Positions 1 through 8,539 are shown, counted from the stretch's first letter. The stretch is DNA of 21,322 nucleotides from Chrysochromulina parva (GCA_002887195.1 PJAB01000746.1:1-21322); one strand, 5' to 3'. Notes: generated from the letters alone by a model not told the origin. Made by a program: numbers and translations.

Positions 1-692
1 CCAAGCCCTTGCGCAAGCACCATACGCCACGCCACCCATGCCCGCAGTCGGAGCCACTCGCCGGGCGCATTGCTCGCCAGCTCTTCGTCAATCTTTGTCA
101 GCCTCCTCTCCACCTCCTTGCGTAGACGCCGCCTCTCTCCAGACGTGACACTCGTGACGAAATCCTTAGCAAGCCGTAGTTCCCGCAGCGCCATAGCCCG
201 GCGTACCGTGGTGTGCAGAAGTGCGCAGCTCCAGGCTGTGAAGATCTTTCCCAGGAGCCGAAGGTCACCAAGGCGTCCCCAAAACGCCCTCCTACCTTCC
301 ACGCAGCGCTCCTTGCCCAGTTTCTGCAGCTGGCACCCTCCCCCAGCACCATCTCCGTCAGCGCAAGTCTCCACCGTCCGCTGGTATCTGCACCAGACCC
401 GGAGATTCGAATGGCGCCTGCCGCGCCTGCACGTAGTAGCTCGGTCTCCCAGGCCTCCTTCGCTCCCCGCTGGATGCGATTCTGTAGGCTCAGCCTTTGA
501 GAAGCCGACCCTGCCACACCATCTTCCGCCTCCTTGTGCGGCTTGCGCTCGACATCTCGAGAGCGTAGCTCCGATTTTCATGATGAAATTCGAGCGGAGC
601 GCTCGACCCCATCGTCCTGATGACGGTGTTACGGGGTGCGTCGGGCCTGGGCCGGCAGTCGGTGCGGAACTCGAAAGCCGCTTTCGAGGCAT
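1..692 (-). CDS. Partial coding region, helical Trp/Arg-rich protein of unknown function (runs off the left edge)
   Basis: I do not recognise this gene. From an ATG at 692 one minus-strand frame stays open to position 1, about 230 residues. The last 110 residues, encoded by about 1-330, look truly coding: GC-rich third positions and helices with spaced aromatic and basic residues (LLGKIFTAW, VRRAMALRELRLAKDF, a Lys/Glu/Arg-rich coiled-coil stretch, then WLRLRAWVAWRM). The spacing faintly recalls Sfi1-type centrin-binding repeats, but this is a weak guess. The first 120 residues are less convincing. Between about 575 and 335 a second minus-strand frame (LRSRDVERKPHKEAED..., WETELLRAG) has better codon use, and the two meet near 330. 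An unrecognised intron, a frameshift or a sequencing error may lie there, so the start is uncertain. Confidence 0.4.
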   Translation of the reverse strand, partial: MPRKRLSSSAPTAGPGPTHPVTPSSGRWGRALRSNFIMKIGATLSRCRAQAAQGGGRWCGRVGFSKAEPTESHPAGSEGGLGDRATTCRRGRRHSNLRVWCRYQRTVETCADGDGAGGGCQLQKLGKERCVEGRRAFWGRLGDLRLLGKIFTAWSCALLHTTVRRAMALRELRLAKDFVTSVTSGERRRLRKEVERRLTKIDEELASNAPGEWLRLRAWVAWRMVLAQGL

Positions 693-1075
693 ATAGTCAA
701 GCCATCGCCCGCACCAGTCTGCCCCTGTCGCTTGCTGTATTCTTCTTGTTATCAAGCGTCACGAGAGCGATCGTCGCGTGATCGTAGCCGATCCGCATCG
801 GTCACGTGACGCTAAATAAATCTCCTGAGGAAGGAGGAGTCGCCAGATGCCATTGGGTTCGTCAATGGGTTCTGTGGGGAGGCGCTCGGTACTAGCGCCG
901 CTCTGTGCACTGTGCGTTCACACTGTGTCATCGCCTAATATTACGAGGGGGATTAGGTCATCCACTTCGCCCTTCAGGCGTTGCAGCTTCACGCCACACC
1001 CGCCAATCCATCTCCGCACAAAACTACCGAGAAACTACCATTCAACACTCTGCATCCCGTTCGTCCGTCGGCATA
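693..1075. promoter_or_regulatory. Divergent intergenic region upstream of the light-harvesting gene
   Basis: This 383-bp gap lies between the 5' end of the minus-strand gene at 692 and the plus-strand light-harvesting start at 1076, so it should hold the light-harvesting promoter and perhaps promoters for both genes. It contains a perfect palindromic G-box at 801-810, followed at once by an AT-rich TATA-like stretch (CTAAATAAAT, 812-821). A 6-bp inverted repeat (CCTAAT 934-939, ATTAGG 952-957) lies nearer the gene. Function is inferred from position only. Confidence 0.4.
801..810. promoter_or_regulatory. Palindromic G-box GTCACGTGAC
   Basis: A perfect 10-bp palindrome with the CACGTG core lies 266 bp before the light-harvesting start codon. 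In plants this core is bound by bZIP and bHLH factors in many light-regulated genes. A similar role here is inference. Confidence 0.35.
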
Positions 1076-1905
1076 ATGCTCTCTGCGTCCTTCATGCCTC
1101 GCGCCGCCGCGCCGGCGTTCGCTACGTCTGCTCTGTCTCGCTCGACGCTCCGCATGGACTCGCGCGACGACCTGGCTGATCGCATCAACAAGGCGGTGAG
1201 AGCATCGCCCACACTCCTGCCGATGCTTGCCCGCTTTCTAAATCCTGAGCGCGCATCCGCGAGCGCCATCACCACTGACTCGAGCTCGCATCCCGTGCCA
1301 TGCACGCGCAGGTCCCCGTGCTGTCGGACACCGTCGCAAATCCGACCTACCTCACCACCGCCGGCAACTTTGATCCGAACGCCTTCGTGCAGTCCCTGCC
1401 AGGCATCTCCGGCCCGCTTGGCTTCTTCGACCCCGCGGGCTTTTGCGCGAGCAGCAATGGCGCCAACGGCGCGGCGACCGAAGGCAAGGTGCGCTTCTAC
1501 CGCGAGGTGGAGGTGAAGCACGCCCGTGTTGCAATGCTCGCGGCCTTCGGCTTCCCCGTCGCTGAGCAATGGCATCCGCTCTTCGCCACCGACGACGCGC
1601 CGTCCTTCTCGGCCTTCCAGCAGACGCCGCTGCAGACCTTTTGGCCCGTGGTGGTCGCTGTCATCGCCGTCATCGAGATCTTCTCCATCTTCCCGGCCTT
1701 CGAGGACCCCAACATCGAGGGCTGGGCCATCAAGTCGACGCACACCGCGGGCGACTTCGGCTTCGATCCGCTCGGTCTCAAGCCCAAGGAGCCCAAGGAG
1801 CTGATGGAGATGCAGACCAAGGAGCTCAACAACGGGCGCCTCGCCATGATCGCAATTGCGGGCATGGTGGTGCAGGAGGCCGTCACCGGCCAGAAGCTCT
1901 TCTGA
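1076..1905 (+). CDS. Light-harvesting chlorophyll a/c-binding protein (fucoxanthin-chlorophyll protein family), 2 exons
   Basis: This antenna protein binds chlorophyll and carotenoid in the plastid thylakoid and passes excitation energy to a photosystem. Exons are 1076-1195 and 1312-1905, joined in phase 0 across a 116-nt intron (GTGAG...GCAG), giving 237 residues. Residues 1-27 form a plastid-targeting leader rich in Ala, Ser and Arg, with an APAFA-type site. Helix 1 (about 97-125) has the chlorophyll-binding core EVKHARVAML followed by HPLF. A hydrophobic helix 2 follows (WPVVVAVIAVIEIF). The GDFGFDPLGLKP loop leads into helix 3 (about 205-232) with ELNNGRLAM. Both Glu-Arg ion-pair/chlorophyll motifs are intact. 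The ATG at 1076 is the first that gives a leader directly before the mature protein. The frame is also open upstream to about 905, so a longer leader cannot be excluded. The exact Lhc subclass is not resolved. Confidence 0.9.
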
Positions 1906-1911
1906 GCGCGC

Positions 1912-1991
1912 GCCCTTGAGGAGTCTCCATAGCGCGCCCTTGAGCCTTGTGCCATGAGGTGCGCCCTTGAGGTGTCGCGTGAGCCCTTGAG
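1912..1991 (+). repeat. Four short direct repeats of GCCCTTGAG in the light-harvesting 3' flank
   Basis: GCCCTTGAG begins at 1912, 1936, 1963 and 1983, spaced 24, 27 and 20 bp, just after the stop codon. Most copies sit in a longer GCGCCCTTGAGG context. It probably lies in the 3' UTR. No function is known to me. It could be a small degenerate tandem array or an RNA-binding site cluster. Confidence 0.6.
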
Positions 1992-2097
1992 GTTGTAGAA
2001 AAACTGTTCTGTCTTCCGATTCCCCAGATGTCGTGCGGCACCACGGCTTGAGGATTTTGGGTTGCGTGTGCGTGCCCACGACGGCGTTCACACCTTA

Positions 2098-5030
2098 ATG
2101 GCGGAGTCAAGGCGAGTGCTGCCGAGCAACTTCTCGGCGACGAACAAGCGCCGCTCGCCCGATAGGCCCGTGGCTGTGCCACAGACGCACCCCAGTAGCT
2201 CTGCCGGCGGCGGCAGTGCATCTTCTCAGCCAGTGCCGTCGAGACTCGCGTCGGTCGGCTCACACCCAGCCAAGGTGCCACGAAGACTGCCACCGGGCTT
2301 CGGTGCGCCTGCATCGCAAGCTGCTGCAAACGCGGCACCTTCGGCCTCGCACGCCGCTGTATCGCCAATCACCGTCACGCTTTCGCTGCTGTCGCCCACG
2401 GCGTTCGCCGTGCGCTGCTCTCGCGCGCACTCCCACGTACAGCAGCTCCTCGACTCGGTGGCTGTGGTGGCTCTGCCGCCAGAGGAACGGCTGCGCCTCG
2501 AGGGCAGCGCCAGCCGTGACGCCGGCGTCATCGTGGCGGCGTACTCGTTGAGCGCGTACGAGGCCGTGCTCGGCTCGCTCAGCGGCGCCCCGTCGCACTG
2601 GCGACTCACTCTGGTGCAGATACCACGCCCGATCCTCGCGGCTGCGACCCTGGCCCCCGCCACCTCGGGCCGCCAGGCGAGCGGCCGCAGCACCGTTCTG
2701 GACCGTCTCCCCGAGGGACTACGCGCTGCCCTTGCACCGCACCAGGCCGAGGGCATCGAGTTCATCGCGCGCCGTCGCGGGCGCGCGCTGCTAGCTGATG
2801 AGATGGGAGTGGGTAAGCTGATGGCCTCTGATGGCCTCTGATGGCCTCTGTTGGCCTCTGATGGCCTCTGATTGCCTCTGATGGCCTCTGATTGCTGCTA
2901 GCTGATGAGATGGGAGTGGGTAAGCGACCCCAAGCGGTCGGACCAACCCCGTCTCTGGTGGCCTCTGATGGTCTCTGGTGGCCTCTGATGGTCTCTGGTG
3001 GCCTCTGGTGGTCTCTGGTGGCCTCTGATGGTCTGTCTCTGGTGGCCTCTGGTGGTCTCTGGTGGCCTCTGATGGTCTCTGATGGCCTCTGGTGGCCTGT
3101 GATGGCTTTTGATGGCCTCTGATTGCCTCTGATGGCTTCTGGTGGCCTCTGATGGCCTCCCTCATCAGGCAAGACGCTCCAAGCGATCGGAGCCCTCGCT
3201 CTGTACCGTGACGAGTGGCCCGCCGTGGTCCTATGCCCGTCGGCCGCACGCTTCCAATGGCGGGACGAGCTGCTGCGCTGGCTGCCCGAGCTAGCGTACG
3301 ATGCGGGCGTGCGCGTGCACGTACCTCTCTCGGCAAGCGCCGCCACCGCCGCTGACGACGACGACGACGACGCCGATGCTCTCGACGATGCGGGCGCATC
3401 GGCACCGCCATCTCTCGCGCCCTCTGCCCTCGTGCATGTGCTCTCGTACGACCTCGCCGTGCGCTGCTCCGCGGCGCTCAGCTTGCTCGCACCGCGCGTG
3501 ATCGTGTGTGACGAATCGCAGTATCTCAAGTCTCGCACGGCGCAGCGCACGCGCGTTGTGCTCCCCCTCCTAGCGCAAGCTTCGCGAGCCTTGTTGCTCT
3601 CGGGCACTCCCGCGCTCTCATCGCCGTCAGAGCTCTACACGCAGCTGCATGTCCTCGCGCCCCAGGTCTTTGGCAGTTGGACTGGCTTTGCACACCGCTT
3701 CTGCGATGCCAAGCGCACGCGCTACGGTCTGGACGTGAGTGGAGCGTCGAACCTGGCCGAGCTCCATACGGTCATGTTTGCCACCGTCGCGCTCCGAAGG
3801 ACCAAGAATCAGGTGCTCGCGCACTTGCCTCCCAAGCGGAGGGAGGTGCTGCTGCTCCCGTGCAATGCGGGCGAGGGCGACGTGCGAAGGCTCGAGAAGC
3901 TCCTCGACGCGGGCGAGGGGGTGGGTGGCGCTCGTCACGGCGCTCATGCTGCTGGCGGGGGTGGTGCTGGCGGGGGGGGTGGCGGCGGGGATGGTGGCGG
4001 CAGGGGCGGAGGCACCACTGGCGGCGGGGGCGGCGGCGGCGGTGGCACTGGCGAGACTCGCGCGCTGCTGCTGAGCGCGTACCAGGACACCGGCATCTCC
4101 AAGCTGCCCGCTCTCATCCAATACGTGCGCACTCTCGTGGCGTCACGAGCCTCCCATCCCAAAGTCCTCTTATTTGGTCATCATTTGGCGGTGCTTGATG
4201 GAGTGGAGGAGGGCGCGCTGGCTTGTGTGGCACACATTCGGATTGATGGCGCGACGCCGCCCGCAGCGCGCCATGCGGCCGTGCTTCGCTTCCAGCAAAG
4301 CGCCGAGTGCCGCGTGGCCCTGATCGCCATCTCGGCCGGTGGCACCGCCCTGACGCTCACGGCGGCCTCGCACGTTGTCTTCCTCGAATTGTACTGGACC
4401 CCAGCTGCGCTGCTGCAGGCCGAGGACCGTGTGCATCGGATCGGGCAGACGGCCGCGCGCGTGCAAGTGACCTATCTGCTCGGGGCGGGCACACTCGACG
4501 AGGCGTTGTGGGCGGCCCTCAAGCGCAAGTCGCGAGTGCTCGGTGAGACGCTCGAGGGGCGCGCGGAGGCCTGTGCTACGACCGGCGTGGCGGCAGCTCT
4601 CTCCTCCTCCTCCTCCTCCGCAGCCGCCGCCGCCGCCTCCGCCTCCGCTACCAGCACAGGTCTGGCGAGCGGATTGCTGCTGGCAGCCGGAGCGGTACGT
4701 CGGCTCGACGCCCTTGGCCACGTGTGTGACGGTGCGACGAGCCGCTTCTTCACAGCGCCCGCCACGGCGCCGCCTCTGCCGGCGCGTGCAGCCGCACTCA
4801 GGGAGATCGGAGCGAACGCGGGAGTGCCCATCAATTTGGTCGAGGAGGAGGAGGCGGCGGAGGAGGAGGAGGGGGAGGTGGTAGCGGAGCAGCACCGGCT
4901 AGTGGAGCAGCTGCTGCTAGGTGAGATGGATGGCCTTGCGCACGTGATGACGGCGGCCACCTCGACGGAGGGTGCGGTCGACGCATCTGAAGATGTCGAC
5001 CACGACGATGCCATTGATGGAGATGAGTAG
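2098..5030 (+). CDS. SMARCAL1/ZRANB3-like SNF2-family annealing helicase, 2 exons
   Basis: An ATP-dependent DNA translocase of the SNF2 superfamily. Relatives rewind RPA-coated DNA and remodel stalled replication forks in the nucleus. Exons are 2098-2812 and 3169-5030, with the intron splitting the second Walker A glycine codon, giving 858 residues. Visible motifs: DEMGVGKT (Walker A, about 234-241), motif II DESQ (353-356), LLSGTP (about 381-386) followed by ELYTQ, a CDAKR/SNLAEL stretch and LRRTKNQVL...LPPKRR typical of SMARCAL1 relatives, KVLLFGHH, SAGGTALTL, and motif VI EDRVHRIGQ (657-665). The N-terminal 130 residues are basic and disordered, and a degenerate HARP-like segment may precede the helicase. 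Oddities are Gln instead of His in motif II, an Asp-rich loop, a Gly-rich insert (about 490-535) and an acidic polyGlu C-terminus. The start is the first ATG, with the frame open a little further upstream without one. Confidence 0.85.
2787..2818 (+). repeat. 32-bp direct repeat, copy 1 (helicase exon 1 end plus 5' splice site)
   Basis: This segment covers the last 26 bases of exon 1 (coding for LLADEMGVG) and the first six intron bases GTAAGC. It recurs without a mismatch at 2894-2925, 107 bp downstream inside the intron. Confidence 0.95.
2813..3168 (+). repeat. Helicase intron made of TGATGGCCTC minisatellite with an exon-like island
   Basis: A 356-nt intron (GTAAGC...CATCAG). Positions 2819-2893 are about seven and a half copies of a 10-bp unit TGATGGCCTC. 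Positions 2955-3160 are the same unit with variants TGGTGGCCTC and TGATGGTCTC, partly ordered as a 20-bp higher repeat. Only 2894-2954 is not repetitive, and it resembles the gene's own spliced exon junction. Reading through without splicing meets a stop at 2839. Splicing at the outer sites is supported by restoration of the Walker A motif. The antisense strand is open and would give a repetitive RGHQRP-type peptide, which I regard as an artefact of the repeat. Confidence 0.85.
2894..2925 (+). repeat. 32-bp direct repeat, copy 2 (intronic)
   Basis: An exact copy of 2787-2818 inside the intron, again ending in GTAAGC. It continues as a diverged match to the start of exon 2: 17 of 23 bases agree between 2920-2942 and 3169-3191. 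Translated, the island reads DEMGVGKRPQAVG, against DEMGVGKTLQAIG in the spliced protein. Confidence 0.9.
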
Positions 5031-5318
5031 CGGGGACGCGGACGACCCGGTGGCGTGGATCGGGCACGCTTGTAACACGCATTTGAGGACGTAATAATAA
5101 TGAAGCAGACCCGTCGCTCTCATACAAGATACATGACGCGCGACGGTTACATCAGTACCATAAGCCTACGTCATTGTATCATGCGCCGCCAGCCACTAGA
5201 CGAGACCTTCTAGGCCGTAGGCGCAGCCAGAGCCACCATCCTCACTGTGAGAGTGATTCCTGAGCGCAGCCGCGGGCCTCAGTCGAGTCAAAGCCAAAGG
5301 CATCCCAAAAACCGGCCC
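5031..5318. other. Convergent 3' intergenic region
   Basis: This is 288 bp between the helicase stop and the DPH5 stop, so it holds two 3' ends. It includes an AT-rich spot with GTAATAATAATGAAG near 5090 that could serve 3' end formation. A 16-bp copy of the DPH5 terminal codons lies at 5286-5301. Nothing else is evident. Confidence 0.5.
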
Positions 5319-5336
5319 TCAGTCAAAGCCAAAGGC
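5286..5336 (-). repeat. 16-bp direct repeat over the DPH5 stop codon region
   Basis: AGTCAAAGCCAAAGGC occurs at 5321-5336, where it overlaps the last codons and stop of DPH5, and again at 5286-5301 in the 3' flank, each followed by a similar TCC/CAAAA stretch. It suggests a short local duplication of the gene end. Confidence 0.75.
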
Positions 5337-6683
5337 GTCCAAAAATTCGTCGGCCGTCGCCGTCCCACCATTCACGTCGACCTCGGACGCGTCAAACTTG
5401 TGCATGCCGCCCGCCACCTTGACGCCCTGGGCCTCGAGCGCCTGCATCTTGGCGATCCTCTCGTCCTCTTCCTTCTCCTTCTGCTTGGCCTTGAGAGCGT
5501 TCTCCTCAATCTTCTTCTTCATCTCCGCCGCCTCCTGCTCCTTGAGCGCCTTGAGGTCGAATGCCGGCTCGTACGGTGCGGTAGGCAAAGCCGAGGGCAT
5601 CGAAGCAGCAGAAACAATAGGCTCGTCCTCGTTGTGGTGGTGGTCGTCGTCGTCGGTGGCATCATCCACTTGAAAGCGCTCGCCCGCGTGCGCAGCGGCG
5701 GCGCGCGCGGCCGCCTCGTCCTCGGCGGCGGCTGCCGCACCGTCCAGCCGCGCCGCCACCGCCGCCGCCATCGCAAACGCACCGAGCAGCTCGGACTCAT
5801 CGAGACCAAGGGTGCCGATGAGCACCAGTGAATGCAATGGACCGCCAAAGTCGACCGCACGCAGCTCCTCGAGCGTGCCGGTGACCACTTGCTGGTCGGC
5901 ATGGCCCACGCGCGACACGCCAATGGCGCGCGCCTCGGGCGGACACACTCCCTCCGCACGCTCTGCCTCGACGGCAAGCAGTTGACCGATTGCCTGCCGT
6001 ATGGACATGTAGCGCGGAGGCAAGTACTCGGGCTTCTTGCCCTTGGCCAGGCTGATCATCGTCGGCTCACGCACCTTGATGTCGAGGAGCGCGAGCGTGT
6101 GCAGGCCGGCCCGCCGGTTGGCAGCCACCTTGGCATAGAACGAGTCTGGCCGCCACGTTTGCGAGAAGAAGGGGATCGAGATGGTCTCGCCGAAGCGATA
6201 GAGCTGTAGGCCACAGCAGCCGATCGCGTTCATGATCGAGGCGTTGTGCACCACGTGGGTCGTCACGCCAAGCTCACGCGCACGCGCGAGCAGGTCGCAG
6301 TGCGTGGTTGCGCCGAACGGGTCGCCGACGACCAGCATGGCGATGTCCTCGTGCCGCGCACGCTCGAGGATGGGCTCGATCTCCGACTCGACGAGCTCGC
6401 GCGGCGCCTCCTCGATCTTGATGCTCCACGCCTCCTCGAGGCGCGCGCGTGGCACGCCGAGAATGGATGTGTACGCTTCGAGATACACAGCCGAGCACTT
6501 TTGGACGGCGCGCAGGCCCTTGAGCGTAATGTCCTGAGGTGGTCAAGGCATGGAGCAGGCCGAACGAGAGGTGAGTGTGCGCTAATATTCTTCGAAGGGG
6601 CAGGGGATTTCGTGGTGCTTGCAGCCTCGGATATAGCTCACCTCCTCATCGGCGAGGCCGAGGCCGATCAAGTGGAATGGCAT
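5319..6683 (-). CDS. DPH5: Diphthine synthase (diphthamide biosynthesis methyltransferase DPH5), 2 exons, extended C-terminus
   Basis: This enzyme uses S-adenosylmethionine to methylate the modified histidine of elongation factor 2 on the way to diphthamide, in the cytosol. Exon 1 (6642-6683) encodes MPFHLIGLGLADEE, the usual DPH5 start. A 108-nt intron (GTGAGC...CCTCAG) follows, and exon 2 (5319-6533) continues in phase 0 with DITLKGL...VYLEAYTSIL, giving 418 residues. The SAM-binding loop GDPFGATTH (about 84-92), HNASIMNAIGCCGLQLYRFGE (about 110-130, family hallmark), WRPDSFY and LLDIKVREPT are all intact. Family members are near 285 residues. Here the core ends near residue 265 and about 150 more follow: an Ala-rich stretch, an Asp/His-rich stretch, a Lys/Glu coiled coil and a DEFLDAFGFD end. 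I do not recognise this tail. The gene is divergent from 7059-7763. Confidence 0.93.
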
Positions 6684-7058
6684 GACCGGGCCGATCTGAA
6701 TGGACGCGTCGGGCCACGTGTCGCCAGGTCTCAATTCCCACCCCTCGTTTCTTCTTTCTCGAGAGGTGGTGATCTGAAATCCATCAGTTCTGGTGCGACT
6801 CGTCGCCCGCGTCTCACGTGATTTCACGAGATTTTTCATATAATGCCGCAAGGAAGCCTTCGCCTGAGTCTCTGCTTCGCCGTTGCCCATGGGTTACGAG
6901 TGGGCACTCTTCCGATGCCTCCGGAGCCGACATTGCGAAGTGTGTCGATCGGGTCAAGCAGTCTTGTTACGCAAACGCTTCCGCTAAGCAGCGTTGCCCG
7001 ATGGCCAGTGTGGATCGCACCAGGTGATGCGAGCACCGTCACATGCATAGCCGGGACC
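6684..7058. promoter_or_regulatory. Bidirectional promoter region between DPH5 and the 7059 gene
   Basis: This is 375 bp between two divergent start codons. It has two CACGTG cores (6715-6720 and 6815-6820, the second inside TCACGTGA) and a TATA-like CATATAAT (6837-6844). If that box drives the plus-strand gene, transcription would begin near 6870 with a 5' UTR of about 190 nt. This is inference from position and motif. Confidence 0.4.
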
Positions 7059-7763
7059 ATGGCCGAGGACGAAAAAGGTGGTTGGGTGAACCCGCTCACG
7101 TTTGAACAGCTATGGCTTCCGCAGGGCTTGGCGATGCCAAAGAGCCGCGCAGCGCTGGGAGCGGTTCTCAAGAATGGTGTTCCTCGCTTTCTGTTCCCGA
7201 CCACCGCGACCACGGTCGGAAGTGATGGTGGACGGCGACTATGGTACAACCGCGGAGTGAATTCCCTGCCGCTAGCGAAGACGTGGCTCACATTTGGAGA
7301 CATTCCCATCAATGATCTGCGTCTGTCGGCGTACACCCAGCTCCTTCCCAAGACGTTCGGGTCCAAGGAGGCGGAGGTTGGGAGTGACGAGGCGGTGGAT
7401 TTGGCCATCCGCAGGAGCGTATGGAAGCCCGTGCTTCCACTGATCTCCGTGGCCGACGCGTTCAACACCATCTTGGAAGTCATGGCGAGTGCTCCAGATG
7501 CCCTGGGCGAGGGCTTCTGCTACCTCATCGTGCCGCTCAGTGAGGAGATTGCGCTACCCGAGGAGGCCATCCAGCCTGGGAACCGGCTTCGTCTCTTCCT
7601 CTCGGACGTTGACGCCACCGAGGGCAAGCCCCTCAATGTTGACGACCGCGAAGGCTGGAAATGGACTCATGCCGAGTGCGATCTGTCGATGTTCGAGACC
7701 GAGTCCGGGAGGGAGAGTGACTTCATGCCGGAGGTGTACAAGCCGCTCTTCTTGAGTGAGTGA
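7059..7763 (+). CDS. Conserved-looking protein of unknown function, 234 residues
   Basis: I do not recognise this protein. I chose the ATG at 7059 because it sits in a strong ACCATGG context and the residues after it (MAEDEKGGWVNPLTFEQLW) read as a natural soluble protein. An in-frame ATG at 6843 would add 72 residues, but it overlaps a TATA-like sequence and its extension looks like untranslated DNA. The protein has mixed hydrophobic and acidic segments (VWKPVLPLISVADAFNTILEV, FCYLIVPLSEEIALPEEA, NRLRLFLSDVD), a Trp-rich stretch (EGWKWTHAECDLSMFE) and no clear transmembrane helix. Codon use is less GC-biased than in the light-harvesting gene. It shares a divergent promoter region with DPH5 and lies 103 bp before the next plus-strand gene. 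Confidence 0.7.
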   Translation: MAEDEKGGWVNPLTFEQLWLPQGLAMPKSRAALGAVLKNGVPRFLFPTTATTVGSDGGRRLWYNRGVNSLPLAKTWLTFGDIPINDLRLSAYTQLLPKTFGSKEAEVGSDEAVDLAIRRSVWKPVLPLISVADAFNTILEVMASAPDALGEGFCYLIVPLSEEIALPEEAIQPGNRLRLFLSDVDATEGKPLNVDDREGWKWTHAECDLSMFETESGRESDFMPEVYKPLFLSE

Positions 7764-7866
7764 AGCTGAGCAGGAGCGGAGCGAGCGCGGCTTCGGAAGG
7801 TTTCGTCAACCAATTTTTCCTCCTCTGTTTCGTAACGGATGATCACCAGTAGACGCGAAAAACGAG

Positions 7867-8440
7867 ATGGCTGGACGATGGTCGCCAGAGGCCGGCCGAC
7901 CAAGCATCCAGGGCGGAGGACGAGGCAGTGAATCCTCGATACCCGGCGGGAGTACGCTTGCGGATACACCGATCCATCGCGCTCCGCGGAAAGACCTCGC
8001 CCTCACAGTGAACTGCACGCTCCGTGTGCCACGCGCAGTTTTCGGCGCGGCGGCTGAGCCATCTTGGTCGCCGTCGAAACAGGAGACAGACTACAGCCGA
8101 AATGGTTACGGCCGTTTTGACCCGGTGCTGGGAACGGCTCATAACGCACACTCATTGCCACTTGCTGCGCCTAACGACTCCTTCGCTGAGAAGCCGCGCG
8201 ATTTCGAGTCACGTCATTTGTCGTGGCAGTGCAAGCCGAGCATCGAGGGTGGCATCTTTGGCAGTGGAGCATCGCCGAGTGATGCGGGCCGCCGCGGTAG
8301 CGGCGGCGGCATGAGCGACCCTTTTCTCGGCCGGCTGCAGCAGGCCGAGGAGCGCGACCAGATGCAAGCACAGCAGATCTATGCGATGCAGCAGCAGCAG
8401 CAGCAGCAGCAGTACGCAATGCAACAACAGCGGCAGCAGC

Positions 8441-8486
<46 letters not shown>

Positions 8487-8539
8487 CGCAATGCAGCAGC
8501 AGCAGCAGCAGCAGCAGCTACGAGAGCAGCAATGGCGGC

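Noticed and set aside
936..944. TAATATTAC, identical to the geminivirus-type replication nonamer, near a small inverted repeat
   Set aside because: A 9-bp match is fairly likely by chance in 21 kb. It overlaps the stem instead of lying in the loop, and no Rep-like gene is nearby.
1042..2091. 349-codon open frame antisense to the light-harvesting gene
   Set aside because: It lies opposite a well-identified gene with strong GC third-position bias, which leaves antisense frames open. It has no domain of its own.
2813..3168. Regular repeats considered as a CRISPR array
   Set aside because: There are no unique spacers, the unit is 10 bp, it is in a eukaryotic intron, and there are no cas genes.
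2762..3607. Antisense open frames encoding RGHQRPSEAI-type repeats
   Set aside because: They are the translation of the intronic 10-bp minisatellite, whose unit lacks stops on that strand, and they continue into helicase antisense.
6843..7058. N-terminal extension of the 7059 gene from an upstream in-frame ATG
   Set aside because: The upstream ATG overlaps a TATA-like sequence and has a poorer context than ACCATGG at 7059. It is kept only as an alternative.
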